A stretch of DNA of 64,000 bases from Lentisphaeria bacterium. GTDB taxonomy: Bacteria; Verrucomicrobiota; Lentisphaeria; Victivallales; UBA1829. The first letter of the stretch is position 1; each line of letters opens with the position of its first letter. The position numbers and the translations under genes were made by a program. The notes below the pieces were generated by a model. The model was not told where the DNA came from and did no database searches. It saw only the letters and a program-made list of their open reading frames with translations. The stretch lies in NCBI GenBank assembly GCA_017503375.1, contig JAFVTF010000082.1:62001-126000 (forward strand), given 5' to 3'. Below, piece by piece: positions 16,526-25,404 of the stretch.

Positions 16526-17473
16526 ATGAGCAAACTCAAATTTACAGTTTTCTCCGACTTGCACCACCATCCGGCATGGTATAAATCCGATGCTCCGGAA
16601 CGGTTGGCGGCGATCCAGAAACGCGCTCTGGAAAGCGGTTCTGAACTGATTCTTCACATAGGAGACTTCTCTCACAAGCCTTCCGCATGTCCGGAACTGA
16701 TCAAACAGTATAAAGAGTTCCAGATCCCCGGTTACTTTGTGCTTGGAAACCATGAATTCGATATTGATTCCTATGAAACCGTTCTGAAAACCATGGGTTT
16801 GGAAAACGGTTATTATTTCTTCGATCACGGCGGATTCCGTTTTGTGATCATGGATGAAAACTGGTTCCGTGATTTCCCCGGCTGTTATTTCCATTATTCC
16901 GAACGGAACTATTTTGACCATCCCGGTTTCCGCGACTGGATGCCGCCGGAAGAGATCGAATGGGTCCGCGAAACCGTTCTGAATTCTCCTTATCCCTGTA
17001 TTCTGGCAAGTCACGCACCTGTTTCCTACGGTCCGAATCCGAAAGCCGGAATGAAACAGGAATGTAAAGAAGCGATCGAAGCGATCATCCGTGAATCCCA
17101 GGGAAAACCCGGACAGGTCGTTCTCTGTCTGAACGGACATTACCACCGCAGCGGGATTGATGTTATCGAAGGCGTTCCCCGTCTGGATGTGAACTCCGCA
17201 ACATTCAACTGGATTCCGAAACCCCATGATCTTTTCCCGGAAAAAGAGTGGTACAAGGAATATGAATGTATCGGAAACATGGTGATTTACGAAAAACCGG
17301 TCAGCGCAGAAGTGATCATTGATACCTGTGAACAGACTGTTGAGGTCATCGGCTGTGAAGGCAACTTCCTCCATGATGTTTCCACAGAAGCAAGCGGAAA
17401 CGTTTCCGGGTCCCGTCTTTCCACAGCGGATATGGTTTCTGCAAAGGTGAAATACGGAATTGAAAATAACTGA
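16526..17473 (+). CDS. Calcineurin-like metallophosphoesterase
   Basis: 315 residues, no signal peptide. All metal-binding blocks are present: VFSDLHHHP (D-x-H) at residues 8-16, HIGDFSHKP near 46, LGNHEFD near 74 (the GNHE motif), LASHAPVSYGP near 170 and LNGHYHRSG (the GHxH motif) near 206. The enzyme should hydrolyse a phosphomonoester or phosphodiester using two metal ions. Position between a sugar-sensing regulator and secreted LamG proteins suggests a phosphorylated glycan or sugar, but that is inference from context. Confidence 0.9.
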   Translation: MSKLKFTVFSDLHHHPAWYKSDAPERLAAIQKRALESGSELILHIGDFSHKPSACPELIKQYKEFQIPGYFVLGNHEFDIDSYETVLKTMGLENGYYFFDHGGFRFVIMDENWFRDFPGCYFHYSERNYFDHPGFRDWMPPEEIEWVRETVLNSPYPCILASHAPVSYGPNPKAGMKQECKEAIEAIIRESQGKPGQVVLCLNGHYHRSGIDVIEGVPRLDVNSATFNWIPKPHDLFPEKEWYKEYECIGNMVIYEKPVSAEVIIDTCEQTVEVIGCEGNFLHDVSTEASGNVSGSRLSTADMVSAKVKYGIENN

Positions 17474-17485
17474 GGAGATTCTTCA

Positions 17486-18223
17486 ATGAAACGTTATGCA
17501 CATTTTACTCTGATCGAATTGCTTGTTGTGATTGCAATTATTGCAATCCTCGCCGGAATGCTGCTGCCTGCCCTGAACTCTTCCAGAGAAAAGGCACGGA
17601 GTACCAATTGCCTTTCCAACATGAAACAGACCATTCAGGCTTACATGATGTATCCCTCTGATAATGACGGCTGGCTGTTAAATGCGTATTCTCAAACAGA
17701 TGGTGGAAACTGGGGAGACCGTTTGATTATAGGAAAATATTTGCATAACAAGAAATCTCTGCTTTGCCCCAGCGGTCTGGCTGCTCCAATCAACTTCACT
17801 TCAGGTAAAAAAATGCCTGGAGAAGGGGGGAACTATGGGATCGGTTTGAACTATGGATCTTTCGGGCTGACTTTCAACGTTGCCGAGTTAGGCACCAAAT
17901 GGGTCATGGTGAAAGATGCCTCCATTTCTAAATTCAACAACAATTCCAATCTGGTTACATTCATTGATACTCCCATGGCAACGGAAGCTAAAAACTGCAA
18001 CAGTTACTACGGAAAAGTATTTCAGGGGATCTTTGAAACTACGAAAAACAAAGAAGCCTATCACATGATCAGTATCCGCCACAATATGTCCGCAAATGTG
18101 GCATTCTATGATGGTCATGCCGGCTCATTGAGAGAAATGGAAGTCCGCAAGAAAGTTCACTGGAATCCGGAACATAATGATTCAACTGACCAGTTTACCT
18201 TCACCAATACAGGGAGCTTCTGA
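17486..18223 (+). CDS. Pseudopilin-like protein with type IV prepilin N-terminus
   Basis: 245 residues. A short positive leader (MKRYAH) precedes [18 protein letters not shown]: the prepilin peptidase site, the conserved glutamate at mature position 5 and the hydrophobic stem helix. The C-terminal domain ends with [13 protein letters not shown], the DGHxxxLR signature common to all four such proteins in this window and typical of DUF1559-like pseudopilins of the PVC group. It is placed 12 nt after the phosphoesterase gene and 2 nt before a LamG protein, so it belongs to the operon. Likely an inner-membrane pseudopilin that helps export or present the secreted enzymes; this role is inferred. 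Confidence 0.85.
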   Translation: MKRYAHFTLIELLVVIAIIAILAGMLLPALNSSREKARSTNCLSNMKQTIQAYMMYPSDNDGWLLNAYSQTDGGNWGDRLIIGKYLHNKKSLLCPSGLAAPINFTSGKKMPGEGGNYGIGLNYGSFGLTFNVAELGTKWVMVKDASISKFNNNSNLVTFIDTPMATEAKNCNSYYGKVFQGIFETTKNKEAYHMISIRHNMSANVAFYDGHAGSLREMEVRKKVHWNPEHNDSTDQFTFTNTGSF

Positions 18224-18225
18224 TC

Positions 18226-18927
18226 ATGAAACATACTGTTATTGCTCTTTTTGCTGTTCTGACAGCCTCCGTTTTTGCTGTTGAACCCGCTGCAATATAT
18301 GACTTTGAAGGAACGACCGGATTGCCGGAATCTGCCCTCAAAGGAAAAGGAAAAATTGAATTTGTTGACGGTGTCAAAGGGAAAGCCGTCAAGATGGCGG
18401 ATAATACTTTGAATATTCCCTGTCCGGAAGGTGTCACCGGAGAAACCGGAAGTGTCGCGCTCTGGATCAAGCCCGTCAACTGGGATCACTCCACCAAAGA
18501 GTTTGTCTCTTTCCTGTTCAATCAGAACAAATCTGTCACCGGACGGATGCACATTTACAAATACCGTGAACCAGATGGCCTCGGGATTACTTTCTGGTAC
18601 GGCAACACCAAGAATGACAAGTTGAAGACTGTGACAGCATACCGCAAGGCGGACTATCAGCAGGGCGAATGGTTTTTCTTCGTTATGACCTGGGATAAAA
18701 AGAGCAATCTGACCAGTCTTTATTACAACGGTAAACGTGTTACCGGAAGCAGACCCGGTCAGGCTGTCTTTTACAAAGAACTCGGGGATTTTATACTGAA
18801 TGCAGTCCCCTTCAATCCCGGAAACCGCGGCAACACAACTGTTTATGATCTGGTTCGCTTCTACAAAACTCCGCTGAGTGCTTCCGAAGTTGCAAAGATG
18901 TACGAATCAGAAAAGCCTGCCAAGTAA
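18226..18927 (+). CDS. Secreted LamG (concanavalin A-like) domain protein
   Basis: 233 residues. Signal peptide MKHTVIALFAVLTASVFA, then a single LamG/laminin-G-like jelly roll: IYDFEGTTGLP, a glycine-rich strand, GSVALWIKPVNWD, WFFFVMTWDKKSNLTSLYYNGK, and VYDLVRFYKTPLSASEVAKMY at the end. It is clearly a duplicate of the N-terminal domain of the next protein (same VNWD, DFILN and LSxxExxKxY positions). It probably binds polysaccharide and has no catalytic residues that I can identify. It starts 2 nt after the pseudopilin stop codon. Confidence 0.82.
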   Translation: MKHTVIALFAVLTASVFAVEPAAIYDFEGTTGLPESALKGKGKIEFVDGVKGKAVKMADNTLNIPCPEGVTGETGSVALWIKPVNWDHSTKEFVSFLFNQNKSVTGRMHIYKYREPDGLGITFWYGNTKNDKLKTVTAYRKADYQQGEWFFFVMTWDKKSNLTSLYYNGKRVTGSRPGQAVFYKELGDFILNAVPFNPGNRGNTTVYDLVRFYKTPLSASEVAKMYESEKPAK

Positions 18928-18938
18928 CGGAGATTTGA

Positions 18939-21900
18939 ATGAGAAAGTTTTTATTGCTGCTCTTATGGGCAGGACTGGGAAGTGTTTTTGCCGCAAAACC
19001 CGTTGTGCAGTATGATTTCAACGGAAAAACCGGACTTCCTGCAAAGGCTTTGAAAGGGAAGGCTGAATTTGTTCAGGGAATCCGGGGACAGGCTTTGAAA
19101 CTGGCGGATTCGACTCTGACCATCCCCTGTCCGAAAAAAGTCACCCCTGCAGAAGGAACAGTTGCATTCTGGATGAAACCGGTCAACTGGGATAGTACCA
19201 AAGATGAATTTCTCTTTTTCCTCCGCAGCGACAGCAAGGAGAAGAACGGACGGTTCATTTTTTACAAATACTCCGGGAAAACCGGACTGGGAACAACATT
19301 CTATTTTGGAAATCCCAACGGAAAACATGGCACCAGCTACTGCTATGCCGCCACCCGCCGCAAAGATGATATGAAGCAGGGCGAATGGATTTTTGCTGCT
19401 GCAACATGGAGCAAAAAAGCCAATCTCATTCGGGTTTATCTCAACGGAAAAGAGGTTTGCAGCTATGAATGTAAAGCCCAAATGTTCAACTGGAACTTCG
19501 GGGATTTTATTCTGAATCCGCGCCCCTTTGGGAAACCAAACCGTTCTTATGAAACAGCATTCGATCTTTTAAGATTTTATTCAGAACCACTTTCTGAAAA
19601 AGAGCTGAAAAAGATCTATGATGAGGAATCCAAACCCGTTTTGGAGATTCCCATTGAATCCAGTAAACCCACCTTTCTGACAATTCCTGTCATGAAAAAT
19701 CCGCCGAAGATCGACGGTAATTTTGTGGATACGGAATGGCTTTCCGCAGCAAAAATGGGCGGTTTCATCGAACTGCGCAATCCCAGACTGCAAATCGATC
19801 CCGATACAGAAGCGTTCATGGGAACCGATAAAAAGAATCTCTATTTCTGTTTTGTCGGAAAAATCCCCGGAGCAACATCTCTCAAAAACATCCAGACAAA
19901 GCGCGACAGCGATGTTTATACTGATGATGCTTATGAGATTTATCTGAGACCTCCCCACATGGATATGGGATTCTATCAGGGGATCTTCAACTATGGCGGC
20001 GCGATATTTGATACCTGCAACTCCCGCAAAGAGTGGAACGGAAAATGGACGATCAAAAACGGGATCTATGAAGGACACTGGATCTGTGAGATTTCCATTC
20101 CTCTTTCCGAATTAAAATCGCCCTTCCGGGAAAATTCTCTCTGGAAATTCAATATCTGCCGGGATAGACAGCTGGAACCGGATATTATTTTCTCTTCCGT
20201 TTCCCCTTCCGGAATGCCGTACAGAGCATGGTTCGCTGATTTCAGACTCAGTGAACAGGGCGCGTTCGGGCGGCTGACTCTGAATTATGAACGTTTGTTT
20301 GAACGGAAATTGGATTTTGATCTTGAAATCATCAACCAGTCCGCCAAACAGAAAAACGTGGTTCTCACCATTGAATTTCTTGACCCGGATGGACGGGAAA
20401 CCGGGAAGAAAATTCTGAAGGCCGCAATTCCCGGAAAGAAAGCTCATACGTTCAAATATACAGATCCGCTCTCCGGTTTCCGGGCTGGAATCGTTCGGCT
20501 CAATGCTGTTGCTGACAACGGAGAACGCATTTTTGCTCAGGATATTCCGCTGGTCTTTAAAGATGAAGTCGCCGTAACAACAGAAACAGATCTCGCAAAA
20601 GGAAAACTCTCTTTTGAAGTCGACCTGAAAAGTCATTACAAACTGGCGGGAACCAATAAGGTTCTGGCTGTGATCAAATCCAAAGATGGAAAAACTCTTT
20701 CCTGCAATGCAGTCGGGCGCCCCGTGGCAAAAGGGGAATTCGATCTGAAAAAACTGACACCCGGCGATTGTACCATCACATTCACGTTCCTGAACAAGAA
20801 CGGACAGGAACTCCTGAAAGTCGATCAGTTTTACAATCACATCGGCCAGCCGAAATGGCTGACGGAAAAACCCGGGACCAATGCCGGAGTTCTTTATCCC
20901 TACACACCCATCAAACGGAATGGAAACACTCTTTCCGTCATTGGAAGAGATCATGTTTTCGGGAAAAGCCTTCTTCCGGAACAGATCACCTCTCAGGGAA
21001 TCAAACTCTTTGCAAAAGCTCCGGTTTTCAAGGGAAAAATCAACGGGAAACCCGTGGTTTTCAACAACTTCAAATTCAAAACAGTCAAGGCTGCCGATGA
21101 TGCAGTTACCATGAATTTCACCGCTGATGCAGGCGGACTGAAACTCACGGGAACCATGGTCATGGAATTTGACGGTTTCCTCTGGTACACGGTCAAAGCT
21201 GATAAAACAGCACTCCGGCTGGATGAACTGTTTCTGGAAATGGAAATGCCTTCTGCTATTGCGGAATTTTTCAACGGACACTTTTTCTCCCGGGAAAATT
21301 ATGTGGGCAAAATCAAAGCTCCCATGGAAGTGCGCCGGGTTCCCTCTCTCTGGGTGGGGAATGTCGATGTCGGATTATCCTTTATCGCGGAATCCTTTGA
21401 ATACTGGAACAATGCGGACCCTCTGAAAGCCCACCGGTATTTCAAACGGAACGGAAACACCGTCTGGCAGGTTCGTTTTATTGATAAAGCTGTTAATCTT
21501 GCGAAGAAAGGGCTGAATCTGGAATTCGGGATCGAAGCCAACCCCGTAAAACCTGCCCCGAAAGATTTCCGCAGCTGGAGAGTTCACGCTCACAAACCTG
21601 CAAACATCTGCCATCCGTCTCAGGTGACAAGAGACATCCGAAAATATCCGGGATACAATGGCGGTTTTACGCCGGAATTCAAATCACTGGAAGCCTTCAA
21701 GGCAGAGGTAAAACGGTTCCGCGACAAAGGCGTTGAAATGTCTCTTTACATCAACCCAACCCTGACCAGTCCGGATACAACTGAGTATAAGATTTTCCGT
21801 CAGCAGTGGCGGAACCCGTACAATGTTTATCCGCAATGTCCGGCATCCACGCTGGCTGATTTGACGATCTGGCAGATCGACTATCTGATCCGGAAAGGCG

Positions 21901-22718
21901 GATTGAAAGTAGTTTATATTGACAGTCTCGGTGCGGTGAACTGTGCCAATCCGCTTCATGGCTGCGGTTACATTGATGAATCCGGAGCCCAGCAGCTGAC
22001 GTTCCCGATCCGTGCCACACGGGAATATGTGAAACGGCTTTATGCTCTGATTCACGCTCCCGGAACCAATCCGAAGACAAACTTCCTCTGGGGACACATG
22101 TCTGCCAGAACCAGTGCGCCAATCAATGCGTTTATGGACTTCCAGTGTTCCGGAGAGGAACTGGAAACGGTCATCGCCGGAAACCAGAATTATCTGGAAC
22201 TGTATGGTCTGGATGAGTATCAGTGTTATTATCTGAACAGTTCCGGTGTGATGCCCATGCTGCTGCCGAATCTGGGGCGTGTCGGCTCCAAAGAAGCCCG
22301 CTGGATGCCGAAATACAACGATCAGCTTCTGGCATTGGTGATGCTTCATGATTCCATGCTGTGGGTCTGCTGGTGCGATACCGATTATATTCTGAAGTTC
22401 TATAAAATCTTCGATGAGTTCGGTTTGAAAGATGAAAATCTGCAATTCATGTCTTACCGCAAGCAGAAAGCTGTTGTTTCTCCTGACAAAGATATTTATG
22501 TCAGCGTTTACAAACTGAAAAACAAGGCTATGGCTGTTGTGGTGAACAAACAGAAAACAGAACGGACAGTCAATGTGAATATCGACTGGAAGAAACTGGG
22601 GATCGCTCCGGGTGCGGCATTGAAAGATATGCGTAGCGGAAAAGCATTGCCCAAAGGCAGCAGCATAACTGTGAAGATCCCCGGTTATAACTTTGCTTTA
22701 ATCCAGATTGGAGAATAA
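18939..22718 (+). CDS. Large secreted LamG - CBM9-like - glycoside hydrolase-type protein
   Basis: 1259 residues with signal peptide (MRKFLLLLLWAGLGSVFA). Residues 20-235 form a LamG domain like the preceding protein. Residues about 245-440 look like a family 9-type carbohydrate-binding module (PPKIDGNFVDTEWLSAAKMG, DDAYEIYLRPP, ICEISIPLSEL). A beta-rich region leads to a catalytic-looking barrel from about 800 (RRVPSLWVGNVDVGLSFIAE, VEMSLYINPTLTSPD, GGLKVVYIDSLGAVNC near 989), resembling DUF6067-type hydrolases. The aspartate in YIDS is a candidate catalytic residue. The C-terminus ends in a small beta domain. Substrate unknown; operon context suggests the target shared by the phosphoesterase and EEP proteins. 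Confidence 0.7.
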   Translation: MRKFLLLLLWAGLGSVFAAKPVVQYDFNGKTGLPAKALKGKAEFVQGIRGQALKLADSTLTIPCPKKVTPAEGTVAFWMKPVNWDSTKDEFLFFLRSDSKEKNGRFIFYKYSGKTGLGTTFYFGNPNGKHGTSYCYAATRRKDDMKQGEWIFAAATWSKKANLIRVYLNGKEVCSYECKAQMFNWNFGDFILNPRPFGKPNRSYETAFDLLRFYSEPLSEKELKKIYDEESKPVLEIPIESSKPTFLTIPVMKNPPKIDGNFVDTEWLSAAKMGGFIELRNPRLQIDPDTEAFMGTDKKNLYFCFVGKIPGATSLKNIQTKRDSDVYTDDAYEIYLRPPHMDMGFYQGIFNYGGAIFDTCNSRKEWNGKWTIKNGIYEGHWICEISIPLSELKSPFRENSLWKFNICRDRQLEPDIIFSSVSPSGMPYRAWFADFRLSEQGAFGRLTLNYERLFERKLDFDLEIINQSAKQKNVVLTIEFLDPDGRETGKKILKAAIPGKKAHTFKYTDPLSGFRAGIVRLNAVADNGERIFAQDIPLVFKDEVAVTTETDLAKGKLSFEVDLKSHYKLAGTNKVLAVIKSKDGKTLSCNAVGRPVAKGEFDLKKLTPGDCTITFTFLNKNGQELLKVDQFYNHIGQPKWLTEKPGTNAGVLYPYTPIKRNGNTLSVIGRDHVFGKSLLPEQITSQGIKLFAKAPVFKGKINGKPVVFNNFKFKTVKAADDAVTMNFTADAGGLKLTGTMVMEFDGFLWYTVKADKTALRLDELFLEMEMPSAIAEFFNGHFFSRENYVGKIKAPMEVRRVPSLWVGNVDVGLSFIAESFEYWNNADPLKAHRYFKRNGNTVWQVRFIDKAVNLAKKGLNLEFGIEANPVKPAPKDFRSWRVHAHKPANICHPSQVTRDIRKYPGYNGGFTPEFKSLEAFKAEVKRFRDKGVEMSLYINPTLTSPDTTEYKIFRQQWRNPYNVYPQCPASTLADLTIWQIDYLIRKGGLKVVYIDSLGAVNCANPLHGCGYIDESGAQQLTFPIRATREYVKRLYALIHAPGTNPKTNFLWGHMSARTSAPINAFMDFQCSGEELETVIAGNQNYLELYGLDEYQCYYLNSSGVMPMLLPNLGRVGSKEARWMPKYNDQLLALVMLHDSMLWVCWCDTDYILKFYKIFDEFGLKDENLQFMSYRKQKAVVSPDKDIYVSVYKLKNKAMAVVVNKQKTERTVNVNIDWKKLGIAPGAALKDMRSGKALPKGSSITVKIPGYNFALIQIGE

Positions 22719-22721
22719 AAA

Positions 22722-23507
22722 ATGAGAGTTTTAAGCTGCAATATCCGTTTTGCTTCATCGGGGAACGACCGCGGTCCCCGGCAATGGGTAAACCGGAAAG
22801 ATCTGTGTATCAACACGATCATGAAACGGAATCCGGACATTATCTGTCTTCAGGAATGTCACAACGATCAGTTTGCTGATTTTGTGGAGGCGATCGGAGA
22901 TAAATTTGATTATTATTTCGGCATTTCCTACCCAAACAACTATTTTCCGGAAAATGCGATTTTTTACCGGAAAGGCAAGTTCCGCTGTCTGGGAACAGGA
23001 GCCTGGCATCTGTCGGAAAAACCCCATGTCTGCGGAACAAAAGGCTGGGGAAGTGAATGTGTCCGTTTTGTGAACTGGGTACTTCTTGACGGACCGTTCG
23101 GACGGGTTCGGGTTATCAATACACATTTCGATCATGCATCCCAGCTTGCACGGGAAAAAGCGGCGGAAATGATCAATGAAGATATGGCTGTCTGGGGTGA
23201 CGGATATCCTCAGATCCTGACCGGGGATTTGAATTGTGACCCTGCAAACAAAGCAATTCAGATTCTGGAAGACGCCGGCTGGAAAGATTCCATGCCGGAA
23301 AAGGACCGTTTCACGCTCACCTGTCATGAGTTTCTGGGGGTCCGGGACAGTTACGATTTCGGAATCTGCGGACAGGGGCGCATGGATTATGTGTTCACCC
23401 ACGGAAATTTGAAAGCACGCGACGGAGAGATCATATATGATGCAGAAGGGGATATGTTCCCCAGCGATCATTATTTTATTTCCGCTGATATAGATTACGT
23501 TTTTTAA
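22722..23507 (+). CDS. Endonuclease/exonuclease/phosphatase (EEP) family hydrolase
   Basis: 261 residues, no signal peptide. EEP motifs: LSCNIRFAS at the start, DIICLQECH (metal-binding glutamate) near residue 47, VINTHFDHAS (near 129), ILTGDLNCDP (catalytic Asp/Asn) near 167, RMDYVFTHG near 224 and PSDHYFISADI at the end (catalytic histidine). Such enzymes cleave phosphodiesters of nucleic acids, phospholipids or inositol phosphates. Within this sugar operon a phosphorylated glycan or lipid-linked product is more plausible than DNA. It follows the LamG-hydrolase gene by 3 nt. Confidence 0.88.
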   Translation: MRVLSCNIRFASSGNDRGPRQWVNRKDLCINTIMKRNPDIICLQECHNDQFADFVEAIGDKFDYYFGISYPNNYFPENAIFYRKGKFRCLGTGAWHLSEKPHVCGTKGWGSECVRFVNWVLLDGPFGRVRVINTHFDHASQLAREKAAEMINEDMAVWGDGYPQILTGDLNCDPANKAIQILEDAGWKDSMPEKDRFTLTCHEFLGVRDSYDFGICGQGRMDYVFTHGNLKARDGEIIYDAEGDMFPSDHYFISADIDYVF

Positions 23508-23538
23508 CCAAACTAAAAGCATATAAGGAGTCAGAATT

Positions 23539-25272
23539 ATGCGTTTCGGTTATTTCAAACATTGGCATCAACCCGAATTCCCCTGCCAGGAATTTATGAA
23601 AGAACAAGGGTTCGACGTAAAACAGATCGACTATTCCCAGCCCAGATATCTGGAGGATTTCGATGTTGCGATCGTGGAACAGAACGGTTTCAATGATTAC
23701 ATTGAAAATGATGAAGAATACATTGCCGGCTGGGTCAAACGCGGCGGTATCCTGCTTTTCATGCACCAGGATTATCAGCGCTGGGCTCCCTATTTTCTCC
23801 CTCAGGAAGTCGGTTATACACAGCTCATCCACCGTCACATCCCCACCATCGGCGATGCAACAAAATATGGTGATGAACCGTATTACATCTACATGATGCC
23901 CTGGATCGAAAAAGAAGGAAAAGGTCTTTTCAATGTCCCGGAAAAAATCACTCCGGATGAAATGATCGACTGGCGCGTCTGCTCCAACACCTTCCGTATC
24001 ATCAGACAGTATGCCTCCACTCCCGCAGAAATGCTGCGCACCGCTGCACAGTCCTGCTATCTGGCAAACGGAAACTGGGAAATCCTCGGTTCCTATATGG
24101 ATCCCGGTGTGCGTGACGGAGCTTTGATCCTCCGTGCTAAATACGGAAAAGGAATGTTCTTCCTGAACCAGCTTCTTTTCCCTGAAAAGAGACCCGCTGA
24201 AGGAGACCGCTGTCTCGCATTCTGGAAAAAATATCTCAAAAACCTGCAGGCTTATTTTGAACGGTTCAAAAACGGCGAACCCGAACCCGTCATCGAAGAA
24301 AAGAAAGAACTTCCTGTCAAGAAAAATTACAAACTCAACATTCACATGCATTCTCTTGACTGGTACGGCTGCGACTCCGCACCCGGAACCATTAATGCAA
24401 TGATGCGCTATCTCGGATTCGATATCTGCGGTCTGGCTGTCAAAGATGTCGGCCCCTACGCAGGAAAACTCGACCCCGCAAAATATTCCGATGATAAGGT
24501 TCTGTTCCTTGACGGTCAGGAATATCACCCCTTCAACTGGCAGACTTGCACCGATAATGTCGGTCACAACAACTATCACATGCTGCCCATCGGAATCGAC
24601 CCGGATGCTTACACTCCGGAATTCACCCGCAGTCTTTACGGCGATGAAGAAGTGGATGCATATCTGAAAAAAGCCATCAACTACGTCCATGAAAAACACG
24701 GCGCAGTCTGCGCAACACACCCTGTCCGTGTTGATTACTGGACCAAATATGATTTCGATGCAGTGGATGAAGAACCGCTGATCCCCCTGGCAGGTACCAC
24801 CATTGAAAAATACTGGCTCGACGGCGGAAGAATTGCCATTATGAACTCTGTTGACCTTTTCGGATTCCGCCGGATCCTGGATAACCCCGCAGTCAACTTC
24901 GTCTACCTGAACGGTGAAAAGCCCTGCCGTGACAGCGTTGTCAAAGCGGTCAGAAATCATCACACCATTGCAGCAGCATGGTTCAATGAGGCTGATGTTA
25001 CACTTGACAAACATCTCCCCGGCGATGTGATCACAAAAGAAGAAGCGGAGAACGGGGTTGTTTCCATCTCTGCAGAAATCGCAGTCGGAACCATCACAGA
25101 AGTCCGTGTCTACTCCGGAGCTGAAGTTGTCTTCAAGGCAAATCCCGGAACCAAGACCATCAATCTGGAAGTTCCGCTGAAAGGAATCAAAGCAGATAAA
25201 TTCATCCGTGTTGAAGCAGAAGGCGAAAATAAACACAAAGTTATGGTTTCCACCCCGTTCTTTGTGGAATAA
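23539..25272 (+). CDS. Amidotransferase-like / PHP-domain fusion protein
   Basis: 577 residues, cytoplasmic. The first ~235 residues resemble a ThuA-like or glutamine-amidotransferase-like alpha/beta domain (FDVAIVEQNGF, GGILLFMHQDYQRWAPYF, YGKGMFFLNQLLFP). The second part is a PHP-type metal-dependent domain: NIHMHSLDWYG near 267 (His-x-His), FLDGQEYHP near 324 and CATHPVRVDYW near 392. A small beta domain closes the protein. PHP domains act as phosphoesterases, again matching the phospho-hydrolase theme of this operon. It is the last gene; a strong terminator follows 20 nt later. Codons are richer in C-ending forms than in neighbouring genes. Confidence 0.7.
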   Translation: MRFGYFKHWHQPEFPCQEFMKEQGFDVKQIDYSQPRYLEDFDVAIVEQNGFNDYIENDEEYIAGWVKRGGILLFMHQDYQRWAPYFLPQEVGYTQLIHRHIPTIGDATKYGDEPYYIYMMPWIEKEGKGLFNVPEKITPDEMIDWRVCSNTFRIIRQYASTPAEMLRTAAQSCYLANGNWEILGSYMDPGVRDGALILRAKYGKGMFFLNQLLFPEKRPAEGDRCLAFWKKYLKNLQAYFERFKNGEPEPVIEEKKELPVKKNYKLNIHMHSLDWYGCDSAPGTINAMMRYLGFDICGLAVKDVGPYAGKLDPAKYSDDKVLFLDGQEYHPFNWQTCTDNVGHNNYHMLPIGIDPDAYTPEFTRSLYGDEEVDAYLKKAINYVHEKHGAVCATHPVRVDYWTKYDFDAVDEEPLIPLAGTTIEKYWLDGGRIAIMNSVDLFGFRRILDNPAVNFVYLNGEKPCRDSVVKAVRNHHTIAAAWFNEADVTLDKHLPGDVITKEEAENGVVSISAEIAVGTITEVRVYSGAEVVFKANPGTKTINLEVPLKGIKADKFIRVEAEGENKHKVMVSTPFFVE

Positions 25273-25291
25273 AGAAACGCTGTTTCAATTC

Positions 25292-25328
25292 AGCCGGGAT
25301 CGGGATTTCCCCTTTCCCGGCTTTTTTA
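25292..25328 (+). terminator. Rho-independent terminator of the GntR-led operon
   Basis: AGCCGGGA (25292-25299) pairs with TCCCGGCT (25315-25322), followed by a T-run. It lies 20 nt after the stop of the PHP gene. Confidence 0.85.
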
Positions 25329-25404
25329 ACGGCTCTGTTTACCAGCCGGATTTAAAGCTCTGTTCCCAATACGGGTTGGTAAAGTAAACTTTGTTTGATT
25401 TTTT

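Noticed and set aside
25331-25349. A further GGCTCTGTT terminal repeat start near the ATPase unit
   Set aside because: Only the first nine bases match; the rest diverges and overlaps the region behind the operon terminator, so chance cannot be excluded.
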